From: Isoetes taiwanensis
Lineage: Eukaryota; Streptophyta; Lycopodiopsida; Isoetales; Isoetaceae
Length of the DNA: 64,000 nucleotides
Assembly: GCA_021234155.1 (NCBI GenBank)
Contig: JAJEKV010000001.1
Span: 36,938,826 to 37,002,825, forward strand
Direction of reading: 5' to 3'
The position numbers and the translations under genes were made by a program. Positions 21,057 through 32,082 of this stretch are shown piece after piece. The first letter of the stretch is position 1. Each line of letters begins with the position of its first letter. Under the pieces are notes generated by a model. The model was not told the DNA's origin. It did not search any database and saw nothing but the letters and a program-made list of their open reading frames with translations.

Positions 21057-22271
21057 TTGTTCTTTGCGAGGGAGATACGAGTAAGATTCGTCAAGGGAGG
21101 CCGATCAGGCAAGGCTGATGCAGATAAGCAAGCGACAGCAATCTATGGCGCCGTTTTCCCAAGCGCAAGCCAACAGGTTCATAGTTTCCTTTTCTTTTTC
21201 TTTTTTTGTTGCAAATTTTGTGTGTTTCTACATGTTTCTGGCAGATTTACATACATGTTCATGCTCTTGATTCATCAAAAAATGCGGATCTTGAAGCACG
21301 TCTTGGGATAAAGAAAATCAAGAACAAGGCCAGAATGCAGCAAAGAAATAGCAAGCCAGCTATGGCGACGATTCTACAAGAGCCAATCATCATTAGGTAT
21401 GACATTTTTGGCTTTCTTGTTTTATTGCAAAGATTTGCTTGTTTCTACATGGTTTTTGCGAGATCTTTTATACATTTTTATGCTCTTGATTTATGAAATA
21501 GTGTGGTTCCTGAAGCACCTCGATTTGATCCTGGATTTCCAAGCCAAAACATTTTGGAGGTGCCAAATAACATGAATGCAGATAAAAATGATGATATTGT
21601 AGACTGCATTACAGGTAACATGCTGGTTTTTCATGTCATTTCTTGTTTCCTTTTGATGCTTGCATTACAGGTTGTGGCATTCATAGGTTCTCATATATCT
21701 CTCTCTGGTTAATGTATCAGAAAGAAAGGTTGCTTTCCTGCAACCCTAGGATCTTGTATTTTTGTTTATGCTTTCTCATTACTATCAGCATTTAATACAA
21801 GTGCAAAATCTTCTGACACCAATAGGATATATGGATAAAATTGCTTTTAGATCCTGAGCAGATCCCTGTTTCTATTTCAAAAATGCAAGTAGTAAAATAG
21901 GCAAATAATCTGTTGCAGAAGTTTTACATGGTGGACTGTAAACCAGGCAGAAAAACCTGGGGTTGTGGGGTTCAGATAAGTTTCATGGCTGTTAATTGAC
22001 CTAGGGCTTAGCTATTTATTTGATTTAATTTATATGGGAATTTTAGAATGCGTTCCTTGACATCTTGAACAGTCTCAATGGTACTCCTAGAGGTCTACTG
22101 CGAGATGATTTTGATGCAGGCACGGAAAACCTGTAAGTGAAATGGACACGCAACAAATAAGAGTAAATGACCATAAAATTAAATTGATGTGCTTATGATA
22201 AATACCTTGTAGGCAGCAAATGGAATTGGACTGCAGTTCCTCTCTTTCCAGGGACAAGAAAAAGTATGTGG
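21057..22271 (+). CDS. Candidate exons of an unrecognised multi-exon gene
   Basis: Several short coding-like blocks are bounded by plausible splice sites: 21057-21175 (ending CCAACAG/GTTCAT), about 21246-21396 (after GGCAG, ending ATTAG/GTATGA), about 21500-21613 (ending TTACAG/GTAACA), about 22048-22133 (ending AAACCT/GTAAGT) and about 22212-22262 (ending AAAAA/GTATGT). Readable peptides are NADLEARLGIKKIKNKARMQ, APRFDPGFPSQNILEVPNN and GTPRGLLRDDFDAG. No domain was recognised. Phases join across some introns (AAC CT/G CAG CAA) but not all. A further open block at 25577-25666, after the hAT element, could be the last exon. A working gene, a relic or chance are all possible. Confidence 0.35.
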
Positions 22272-22391
22272 AATCATGAAATAATAGACTCTGATTGTTG
22301 AAAACGTGATTTTATTGGACCATGTGCCAAAGGTTGACTTCAATACTTGAGCGTATAGTTGAATTTATTTGTGACAGGTGAATATGGATGC

Positions 22392-25300
22392 CAGTGTTGG
22401 GCAAAGTCCGATGGCCCTATAGGAAAATTTCCTGCTCATGTTAGTCTCAATAGGAAATGGGAAAATTCAGCCGGAAACTTCCTGCTGTTGCTATTTAGAA
22501 CAGGAACTTGAAGCATTTCTAATTAAATTCAGCCTAAATGTAATTACCTTCCTCAACAATTCATAACAATATAAATAACAACTCAAATTAAGATTGTATT
22601 TCAAGGAAGTTACACAAGTTTTAGTTCATATTCATATTTCCTCCACCATGTCATCATCATCTTCATCCTCCTCATCATGAAATATATTAGCTTCTTCCTC
22701 CATCTCATTTGAACATCCAGTATAAATATGGCGATATTCTGCACTATCCTTCCATAATTTAACTGCCATAGTAAAGTCAAAGTCTTCAAGAGGTGGCCCT
22801 TCCATGGAAATACGAAGTAAAGCATCTGTTCCTTCCGTCTGAAGTCTATTTCTAAACTTACTCTTAATGCGGTTCAAGCGACTGAAACCTCGCTCACATG
22901 CTGCTGTGCTAGAACACTGCACAAGTCCAATGATTGCAACCTTTAGAAGCTCAGGAAATTTATCCTTCCATGTATCACTGTAATAAATCATTGTCCAAGT
23001 GTCCCTAAAATTTCTTCCAAACCATTCAGTACTTGCTTGCCTCCTAAACACTATAAATTCTTGATATAACTTACCTTTGTCCACAATTGGAGGATGTATA
23101 CGAGCACCTACTTTCTTTTCATTTCCATAAAATTCTCCAATGTTCTTTATCTGCTGAACTCCATAAACTTTCAATTCCTGTTTACCACTAGGCATGTTCG
23201 TAGGAGATAAAATTTTCAAGTCAGAAAGAGTTACCTGATCCTGAAGTCTAGATTCCAATGTACTAGTTAATGCTTTTGCAAAAGCAGTTTGGAACTCAAT
23301 TGCAAAGGTAAGATCTTCACCGTCTATGTTTCTATCCATCTCCACACTCCTATACATGTGACCTTTTACTGCTGATCTTAGAGCTGCAAGCATTCCATCA
23401 TTTCCCCCAAAGTCAGGAATAACTGGATACCCTTTGCTATCCTTGTCAAATCCATTGAGATCTGGCAAATTTTGTTGTGAAAAAGCCTCATCTATTTCCA
23501 TAATTGCAGCCCCCGCATAAACTAGCAATGCATGTTACATCAACATACTCCTTCGAAATTCTAAACTTAGATTTGACGTGATTTTCAAAATATCAGCAAG
23601 AAAGTGTAGGATATAAACAATCTTGAATTCCTTCAAGGACAAATAGATGGGCTTCCCGTCTGTATCAGCCTCCAAAGCCTTCATCATAGGCTCATATGCA
23701 TCACATAGTCTTGCAATAGCACCATGCCTACTAAGCCATCTTGTTTTCACAATTCCTAAAACCTGTAAATTAGAATATTCAAGTGCTACTTGCATGTCAT
23801 GCAGCTTCCCTTGCCTCAAAGTGCTTCTAGAGAAATAAGAGGCTACACGATTCACTAATTCATCAACAAGCTCACAAGTTGTCTTTGTGGTATCTTTTTT
23901 GGAAGCCTCCTCCACACACAAATTTGTGCGATGTGCACAACAATGCAAACTAGTCATGAACGGATTAACCATCTTCAACCTAGTTGCCACACCTGTGTTT
24001 TGACCAACCATCACAGAAGCTCCATCACTACCAAACCCAATGAACTTTCGGATATCCAAATCCCATTGCTTTAGCAAAGCAAGTATGCTTTCAGTTAATG
24101 TCTCAGCACAACCATCCCTGACTGATACAAGCCCCAAAAAACAAGTGCGGACTCTTCTTCCATCCAAAATGTAGCATACATAATGAGGTTTTTTTGTTGA
24201 GCTCACATCCGTTGCTCTCATCAACCATAACTCCAAACCAAGGACTCGCTTCAACCTATCAAAAATATCAATTTCAATTGCCCCTCACGATATGAAGTAC
24301 AAATCGCACAAGCTTTGTTATCATTGTATTTGTCGGTAATTGAACACCACATTCACGCATTAAATCCAAAAGCGGATATTAGTTTCACGAATGCTAAATC
24401 TTCTTTTGCAATGAAATAAGCACATTTGAATATTCTTTCCATAACAAACATCAACTGAAACTTTTCTTTTCTTTGCCAATTTTTGAAGCCCATGTTTATC
24501 TCGTTCAATCAACAACAATGCATCACGATGGGCTTGGCTGCGAGCATGCTCATCAAAAGCGGACGTCCAAAGTTCTTTGATCCCTTAGTTCCAAATAAAG
24601 ATTTGCAATTTGGATCTTGCTTGCATGTTGAACAAAAAAGAAGACCAGCCTCTTTGTCATTAACCAACCATTTCCATCTTTCGGACCAATCATCCTGTCA
24701 TTTCTCTCTAGCCTTTGAAACACGACCCATTTCATCGGCTAATTCTTGCGTGTGCTTACGGAACTCTTCATTAAAATTCTTGCTGAGTGACATCCTCTTT
24801 GGCATTAGCGAAGATGCTTGATCTTTTCTAAATCCTCGCATAGCAAAAATGCTAACTTTGTTTTGACATCCCGTCCTCTGTCCGTTACAATATAAAAGCG
24901 ATCTGTTGAGCTTGCTGCCCGGTTGAGAGAAAAGCATATCCTCGGGACCCAAAGGAACGACACCAACAGAGGCACAAATAAAAGATATTGCAGATTGGTT
25001 ATTGGAATATCATAAAGATCACACTGGTCTTACTTACGCATAGTTTGGCGGATGCGAGGTTACCTGGAGCAAACATCTCAGGGGGATCTTTGTTTGTGGA
25101 ATGGTGCAAAAAGATAACAACGAAGGATTTTTGTTTTGGTTAAGATCACATATCGCAAAAGAAGTAAAATGAGGTGGTGCCAATAAGTTACCTCGATCGG
25201 CAAAGCAGCTGGCGATCCCGGGCAAAGATGGGGCCGCCGAAAATGGAGTCGGTCGCCCCCGCCTTGGCGGCCACCGCCTCGCGTCGAGGAGAGAAGGAAC

Positions 25301-25565
25301 GCAAGGACAACAAGAAGGAAAGGAAGCGGGAAAATTTGGCATTCTTGTTCTTGTTCTGCCCAGCAATCGTCAAAGCCCAAAAATCGTAAATTCGCAGCAA
25401 TGGTCCGATGGCATGCAAATTCCGTTTCGTGACAATAGAAACGGAAATATTCCGTTTTGTTAGAAAATTTGGACGGGAGCTGATCCGACAATAATTTGAG
25501 GTGGCGGTAAAAATGCCACCTCAGCCGGATAGGGTATGGAGTTCCCCGGACTTTGCCCAACACAG
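22392..25565 (-). mobile_element. hAT transposon, full length, mutated
   Basis: 3174-bp element with terminal inverted repeats. The left end is CAGTGTTGGGCAAAGTCCG (22392-22410). The right end is its inverted copy with one mismatch (25547-25565). A perfect 8-bp target duplication ATGGATGC lies on both sides (22384-22391, 25566-25573), the length hAT transposases make. The minus-strand transposase is in several frames, so the copy is probably inactive. It lies between the possible exons of the unrecognised gene at 21-22 kb and a coding-like block at 25577. Confidence 0.95.
22632..24952 (-). pseudogene. hAT transposase (ZNF862/TTF-type subgroup), frameshifted
   Basis: DNA transposase relic with an RNase H-like core. 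The N-terminal frames (24952-24553) hold MKWVVFQRLE and GPKDGNGWLMTKR, compatible with a TTF-type zinc finger. The middle frame (24254-23535) has IGFGSDGASVMVG, GVATRLK, HCCAHRTNLCVEEA and TRWLSRHGA. The last frame (23528-22632) ends in the hAT dimerisation block STAACERGFSRLNRIKSKFR and then RISMEGPPLEDFDF. Frames change near 23530 and 24255-24550, where introns are possible but splice sites were not convincing. The acidic tail (EEDEDDDDMVEE) ends at 22632. Confidence 0.88.
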
Positions 25566-25573
25566 ATGGATGC

Positions 25574-25670
25574 TAGGCATTGGAAAAGCTGAAGAAAGAA
25601 CTTTATGAGTTTTCATTGGTTAGAAAGAGATGCGTTGACAGTAAACATCTCATGATCAAATCATAAGATT
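25574..25670 (+). other. Coding-like block after the hAT element
   Basis: From 25577 a plus-strand frame reads ALEKLKKELYEFSLVRKRCV and on to a TAA at 25664-25666. Its Lys/Leu/Glu pattern is coiled-coil-like. It may be the last exon of the candidate gene at 21-22 kb, but its reading phase does not fit the previous splice site. Confidence 0.25.
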
Positions 25671-26124
25671 ACTCATGGTGAGGCTAAAAAGCCATGCCCC
25701 TAGAGTTGCCCCTAGGACCTAGACTTCCTAAGGCGGGATTAAATCCTGCCTACAAAGTGTGCATGTAAGCCTAGTAATGCCAAAATAAATGTACATTTGG
25801 TCATGGGTTCAAACCTTGCCAATGTCATCTATATTTGGTTACTAAAATTTATCACGATGATGATCCCGGCGTGGTAGAACTTAAAAGCCTATCGTGTCCT
25901 CCACTTTGTAAAAGGCGATGGGATAAGCTAGCTAGTGCGTACAAGATTAGTCTAGTATGGACCTTAAACAAAGTAATAAAAAAACAATGGGACTATGGTA
26001 GGTGGCACTAGGATGGTGAGGCTAAAAAGCCATGCCCCTAGAGTTGCCCCTAGGACCTAGACTTCCTAAGGCGGGATTAAATCCTGCCTACAAAGTGTGC
26101 ATGTAAGGCAAACATTTTGCCCAA

Positions 26125-26210
26125 CGGATGTGTGGTGAGATGGTATAGGCCTAGTAATGCCAAAATAAACATTAGGCCTATACCAACTCACCACACATCC
26201 GTTGGGCAAA
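26125..26210. repeat. Head-to-head switch point of the array
   Basis: The array turns over here. CCCAACGGATGTGTGGTGAG (26111-26130) on one side mirrors CTCACCACACATCCGTTGGG on the other, and TATAGGCCTAGTAATGCC mirrors the ATTAGGCCTATA start. The result is a large inverted repeat centred near 26170. Confidence 0.85.
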
Positions 26211-28292
26211 ACTTTTGCCTTACATGCACACTTTGTAGGCAGGATTTAATCCCGCCTTAGGAAGTCTAGGTCCTAGGGGCATGGCTTTTTATCCTCACCA
26301 TCCTAGTGCCACCTACCATACTCCCATTGTTTTTTTATTACTTTGTTTAAGGTCCATACTAGACTAATCTTGTACAGACTAGCTAGTTTATCCCACTGCA
26401 GCCAAAGTGGAGGACACGTATAGGCTTTTAAGTTCTACCACGTCGGGGATCATCATCGTATACCCCCAATAACCAACTCCCAAAGATAAACATACATTGG
26501 CAAGGTTTGAACCCATGACCAAATGCACATTTATTTTGACATTATTAGGTATATACCAACTCATCACACATCGTTGGGCAAAACGTTTGCCTTACATGCA
26601 CACTTTGTAGGCATGATTTAATCCCGCCTTAGGAAACTCTAGGGGCATGGCGTTTTAGCCTCACCATCCTAGTTCCACCTACCATAGTCCCATTTTTTTT
26701 TATTACTTTGTTTAAGGTCCATACTAGACTAATCTTGTACAGACTAGCTAGTTTATCCCACTACCTTGCTGCAACCAAAGTGGAGGACACGTATAGGCTT
26801 TTAAGTTCTACCATAGGCAAGGTTTGAACCCATGACCAAATGCACATTTATTTTGGCATTATTAGACATATACCAACTCATCACACATCCGTTAGGCAAA
26901 CCTTTTGCCTTACATGCACACTTTGTAGGCAGGATTTAATCCCCCCTTAAGAAGTCTGGGTCCTAGGGGCAACTCTAGGGGCATGGCTTTTTAGCCTCAC
27001 CATCCTAGTGCTACCTACCATAGTCTCATTGTTTTTTTATTACTTTGTTTAAGGTCCATACTAGACTAATCTTGTACAGACTAGCTAGCTTATCCCTGCG
27101 ACAGCCAAAGTGGAGGACACGTATAGGCTTTTAAGTTCTACCACGTCGGGGATCATCATCGTATACCCCCAATTACCAACTCCCAAAGATAAACATACAT
27201 TGGCAAGGTTTGAACCCATAACCAAATGCACATTTATTTTGGCATTATTAGGCATATACCAACTCATCACACATCCGTTGGGCAAAACTTTTGCCTCATA
27301 TGCACACTTTGTAGGCAGGATTTAATCCCGCCTTAGGAAGTCTAGGTAGGGGCAACTCTAGGGGCATGGATTTTTAGCCTCATCATCCTAGTGCCACCTA
27401 CCATAGTCCCATTTTTTTTATTACTTTGTTTAAGGTTCATACGAGACTAATCTTGTATAGACTAGCTAGTTTATCCGACTACCTTGCGGCAGCCAAAGTG
27501 GAGGACACGTATAGGCTTTTAAGTTCTACCACGTCGGGGATCATCATCGTATACCCCCAATAACCAACTCCCAAAGATAAACATACATTGGCAAGGTTTG
27601 AACCCATGACCAAATGTACATTTATTTTGACATTATTAGGCATATACCAACTCATCACACATCCTTGGGCAAAACTTTTGCCTTACATGCACACTTTGTA
27701 GGCATGATTTAATCCCGCCTTAGGAAGTCTAGGTCCTAGGGGTAACTCTAGGGGCATGGCGTTTTAGCCTCACCATCCTAGTTCCACCTACCATAGTCCC
27801 GTTGTTTTTTTATTACTTTGTTTAAGGTCCATACTAGACTACTCTTGTACAGACTAGCTAGTTTATCCCACTACTTGCTGCAGCCAAAGTGGAGGACACG
27901 TATAGGCTTTAAGTTCTACCACGGCGAGACATCATTGTATACCCCCAATAACCAACTACCAAAGATAAACATACATTGGCAAGGTTTGAACCCATGACCA
28001 AATTAAATGCACATTTATTTTAGCATTATTAAGCATATACCAACTCATCACACATCTGTTGGGCAAAACCTTTGCTGCAATACTTTGTACGCAGGATTTA
28101 ATCCCGCCTTAGGAAGTCTAGGTCCTAGGGGCAACTCTAGGGGCATGGCTTTTTAGCCTCTCCATCCTAGTGCCACCTACCATAGTCCCATTGTTTTTTT
28201 ATTACTTTGTTTAAGGTCCATAGGAGACTAATCTTGTACAGACTAGCTAGTTTATCTCACTACCTTGCGGTAGCCAAAGTGGAGGACACGTA

Positions 28293-31200
28293 TCTACTTA
28301 CTTAAAATGTTTTTGCCCTTTCTCTCTCACGCCGGTGTGCCCTTTCTGGCCGCCGGATGTAACGCTTTTTCCGGCCAAAAATGGGTTTTCCGGCCAAAAC
28401 TTCTTCTTCCAACATATTTTTGTTGCTTCTCTTCATTTTCCCGGCAGCAACTTTCTCTCTCTTGGGTGTGGGCGGTGCCCGTTGGGTAACCCAGCATAGT
28501 GGCCAGAGTTCGCCAAAGCAGAGCACAGCAATCCGGCGATGTCTTGGTTTTTCGGCACTTCACCCTCCCTCGAACGTTTTATTATTCTAACGTTTTGTTC
28601 CTTTCTTACAAACGACAGTAGCAAGAGCAACGTTATGGAGTCGTTCAGCTTAATCCGTCTGTTTTTTCCTTCCTCAGTCTATTGAGCGATGCTGAGGTCG
28701 GACACAAAACCTTAATCCGTCTGCTTTTGACAACATCATTTCAGAGATGGAAATCAGACACCCAGTTTGGAGATTGTGAGTTTGTATTGTTACAACGATA
28801 GTCCAGTGCTGATGTTAAAAGGCATGCAGGTTGGCTCTGAAGAACAGAACAGAGGTAAATGGTGAAGATCCGGCTATGGCATAACTGGGTTTGTGCAAAA
28901 CGTATATACTGATAGAGATCACATGCAGCAAACTCAATCTGATGGGGAAGCTTTTGATAAATCTAGCATTCTTTTGGATTCACGTGATGTTAAAGCAAAT
29001 CGTGTTTGGCACGCTCTCCAAGCCGCTGATAACCAGTTAAGATTGGTGCCTTATTCTGGATCTAGGAAGTAAATTGATAGTTTATGACATGCAGCCAATG
29101 ATTTTGTATCTAAGTGCAAAGCCAAACAAAGGCAGCCGTGCTGATTATGCAAGGAACTCCTGGATAAAGTGTTATGACAGAGGTAACAACCATCTTTGTA
29201 ATACACTGCATTTGCATCTGTGATATGGAGGCATGGTTACTGTTCCATGCAAATTGTAAGTGTTTTTTCTGCTTTAATTTCTTTGTCCATCTCTCATTAT
29301 GCAGCAGTGATGATCGTGTTAATGCCATGTATAGAGATTGGTCGCCTCTTAGCCACAAGTAAAATGAAAACGTGGTATTTGCCTGCTGCATTATCTAAAG
29401 GGCAAGTATGCCATGGGAATCCACCTCAAATTAGGCAAGACAACCAAACTGATGCCAACATGATATGAGGTATTCAAATATATTTATGCAGTTTGAAGAA
29501 AAAGCAGTTCAGGATCTCTAACATAAATCAGGAGCTCCCATCGTTTTTCCTTCTTCAAAATGCGTAGCAAGGCATTTGTGCAAAGATGAGAGCTTCATCG
29601 AAAGCGAGCTATCTCATCCGGCATCCGGTACACCTTATCAAGTGCAAGCGGGTAATTTATTAACCTTTTTTCTTTAGAGATTTTTCTTTTTAAATTAGCA
29701 ACGCATTGGGGCTATCCAAATTTTATGTTCCAAAGGGATCCATTGCGGATTGAGTCGTCATGGCAAATTTGGTTCATGTTTTTGATTTGTGAAACGGCAC
29801 CATCGCTGTGTTTTTATCTTTGGGTTCCAGTGAGCAAATCGATACTCCTACAATATACCCGTAATGGGTGCACACTTTGGTTTGCCAATTGATCGTTGGT
29901 GAGGTTCTACAAACATTTTGGTGGTTTTGGAAGTAGTCCTTCCATTGTAGGTTCTTTGCTCATGTAGTTCTTTTTTTCTTGATTGTCTAGTTGAGAAGTT
30001 GATTCTTAAATAATGCTCCATTTTGCAGATTTGAGGCAAGTAAGGCGGCAGCAACAGCATGCAACCAAGTAGGCAACAAGAGATTTTCATTTGACATTTT
30101 TGTTTGTTTTGCTAATCGTCTTTTGCAAGTTCTGTTGGTGCAAGATTCGTTGTTGCAGGGCAGTGTCCATAACGTATTTCTTTATGTCTCTTTGCATGTT
30201 CAAAATCCAGTATTGTGTGCTTATTTCTTTGTGTTGGTTTTAGTCTGGATTTGATGCAGATGTCTCAATAATCCTGTGCCTTTTTTATTAACAGAGATGG
30301 AGTAATGGGTAGCAATCGATGACTTGATTTCTGGACAAGAACATTTTGGAATCCGCCAGACGAGTCCACAAGGTAGTTTTCTTCTTCGGGAGATCATAGG
30401 GTCCATATACGGACACCTTTCTTAAACATATTTTTTATCTGTTTACTAATTTCCTTCGTGCTTATTTTCATAGCAAAGCTCATGCAGTCTTGCCAGGTAC
30501 TTTGGTGCCCAGTCCTAAATGCTTAGTGCAAAGTTATTGCAGCTTGACCAGTGAAACAGGCGAAGCATCTTCAATATTTTCATTGTTTGTCACTTAAGGA
30601 TAGCATTTTTTACACGTGATGTTATGCAAACCCAAATCTGGTCCTGCTATACCCATAAATCTGGCATTTCGTAGTGATGGAAGAGATATGGAAATGGTAT
30701 CTTGCTTCTGATGCATCTTCATTTACATGATATGCTTCTGTTCTACTCTTTTACGTTATTATTGTTCAACTATCTATTGTATTATTCTCCTTGCATAGCT
30801 TACATTGCTACAGTTCTCTATTTTTTTACAGGCTGGTGCTGGAGCAACTGTTTTGGCCTAACAGTCAGGCATGGCCGGATATGCATGAAGATCAAGCCGC
30901 TGGGCAGGTAGAACCCTTAATACCTCTGTTTAATTATTTGTTATACTTATATTCAGACGAGGCTGCCTTCCACCAATGAATCCATCTTAAATACATTGTG
31001 GTTTTTTATTTGCTACTTGCATTGTCATAACAGATAGGTGCTAAGCAACTGAGTATATGTATGTCAATCTTACAGAGCAAGGGCAGAGCAAGCAAGAGCA
31101 AGAGCAATTCTGAAGCGGATTTCATAGGGCAGAAGAGTCGCTGAAGCAGGTATGAAACATATCAGAAACAAGAGTGCTTGAGATATGGAGTGCTTGAAAC

Positions 31201-32082
31201 AGTAGTGCTTGAAACATATCATTTACTTAACTCTTGCATTTTGCAGGTATCGGATCATTTCATTTGAAGAAAGAGGAATCGCTGGTACATGGAGCCAAAA
31301 CGGCTGCTTACAGAATCGATTCTGCTCATGGAAAATGATTCCAGTCCTTTGCAAGAGCGGCACAGGTGCTCTTATGATCCCAATTATTTGGATTCTTTGC
31401 ATCCCAAATTTACATTCGTTGGTAAGTAGTAAAATAAATGATCCCTTTTTATGCTTGAAGCCTTTGTGTATATTGCAGGGGTCGGTTTAGGTCAATCGAG
31501 GACATTTACAAATCCGGGAGACTGCTGCACAGCTCAGCTCACCAAGATCAAAGATGGATTTTCACCTTTTTCACTATTAGAGTATTTTGAACCTCCACAC
31601 TAGATCTGCCATTGCATTTCTTAAAATTGACTATTGACTATTGTTATACAAGTTAACATGAATCTACCTTGGATTTTTTAAAACTTATGAGCATTTCATT
31701 GGATCATTTTTCAGACTCAATTCTGCTACTCATGCATGTTTTTTATCTGCAACAGGTCATTTTTTCCTTTTAATGCAGTCCAAGATTTAAGAGCTTCAAT
31801 AAGAAGATGAGTATAAAAAATTCTTGCTCGCCAGGTTCTGTACCGTGGTCTAAATGCCATCTTCCATGATGACGAACTTTGATTTACAATCTATGTTGTT
31901 AATAAGTATCTATCTGTCCTATTGCATCATATGTAGTTAACTATCAAAGTTTTATAGTCCTATCAGATTGTTTTAGCCGTTATATATATGCTCAGAAATG
32001 TTTTGAATTCCCTTTCTTTGAAGGCCGAGCAAAAATACATTCCAGGACATTAGCCCGGCAACGCCGGGCACCCGTTTACTAG
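28293..32082 (+). mobile_element. Helitron, non-autonomous, 3790 bp
   Basis: The 5' end is TCTACTTACTTAAA directly after an A (28292). The 3' end is a 17-base hairpin (GCCCGGC, loop AAC, GCCGGGC; 32053-32069), nine bases, then CTAG (32079-32082), followed by T (32083). These are the standard Helitron marks: TC start, hairpin before CTRR, insertion between A and T, no target duplication. The uninterrupted site GGACACGTATAGGCTTTTAAG appears in neighbouring array units. No Rep or helicase frame exists inside, so an autonomous partner must have moved it. Confidence 0.93.
28300..31600 (+). other. Helitron cargo: exon-like pieces of unknown origin
   Basis: The interior is not repetitive and shows splice-like junctions. 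Examples are GCATGCAG followed by GTTGGCTCTGAAGAACAG and then GAG/GTAAAT (28825-28857), TTTGCAG/GTATCGG (31240-31253) and TATTGCAG/GGGTCGG (about 31473-31486). The GC-richer start (28320-28560) looks like a 5' leader with promoter-proximal sequence. Such patterns are usual for gene fragments captured by Helitrons. No protein family was recognised, and the longest frames are 60-93 codons. Confidence 0.35.

Noticed and set aside
25078-25563. 161-codon minus-strand frame at the 5' end of the hAT element
   Set aside because: It lies in the GC-rich leader next to the terminal repeat and shows no zinc finger or transposase motif. It is probably untranslated leader.
28293-32082. Treating the segment between the two repeat arrays as the original locus with arrays on both sides
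   Set aside because: The outer halves join into one regular array, and the segment has Helitron ends at an A/T site, so it is an insertion.
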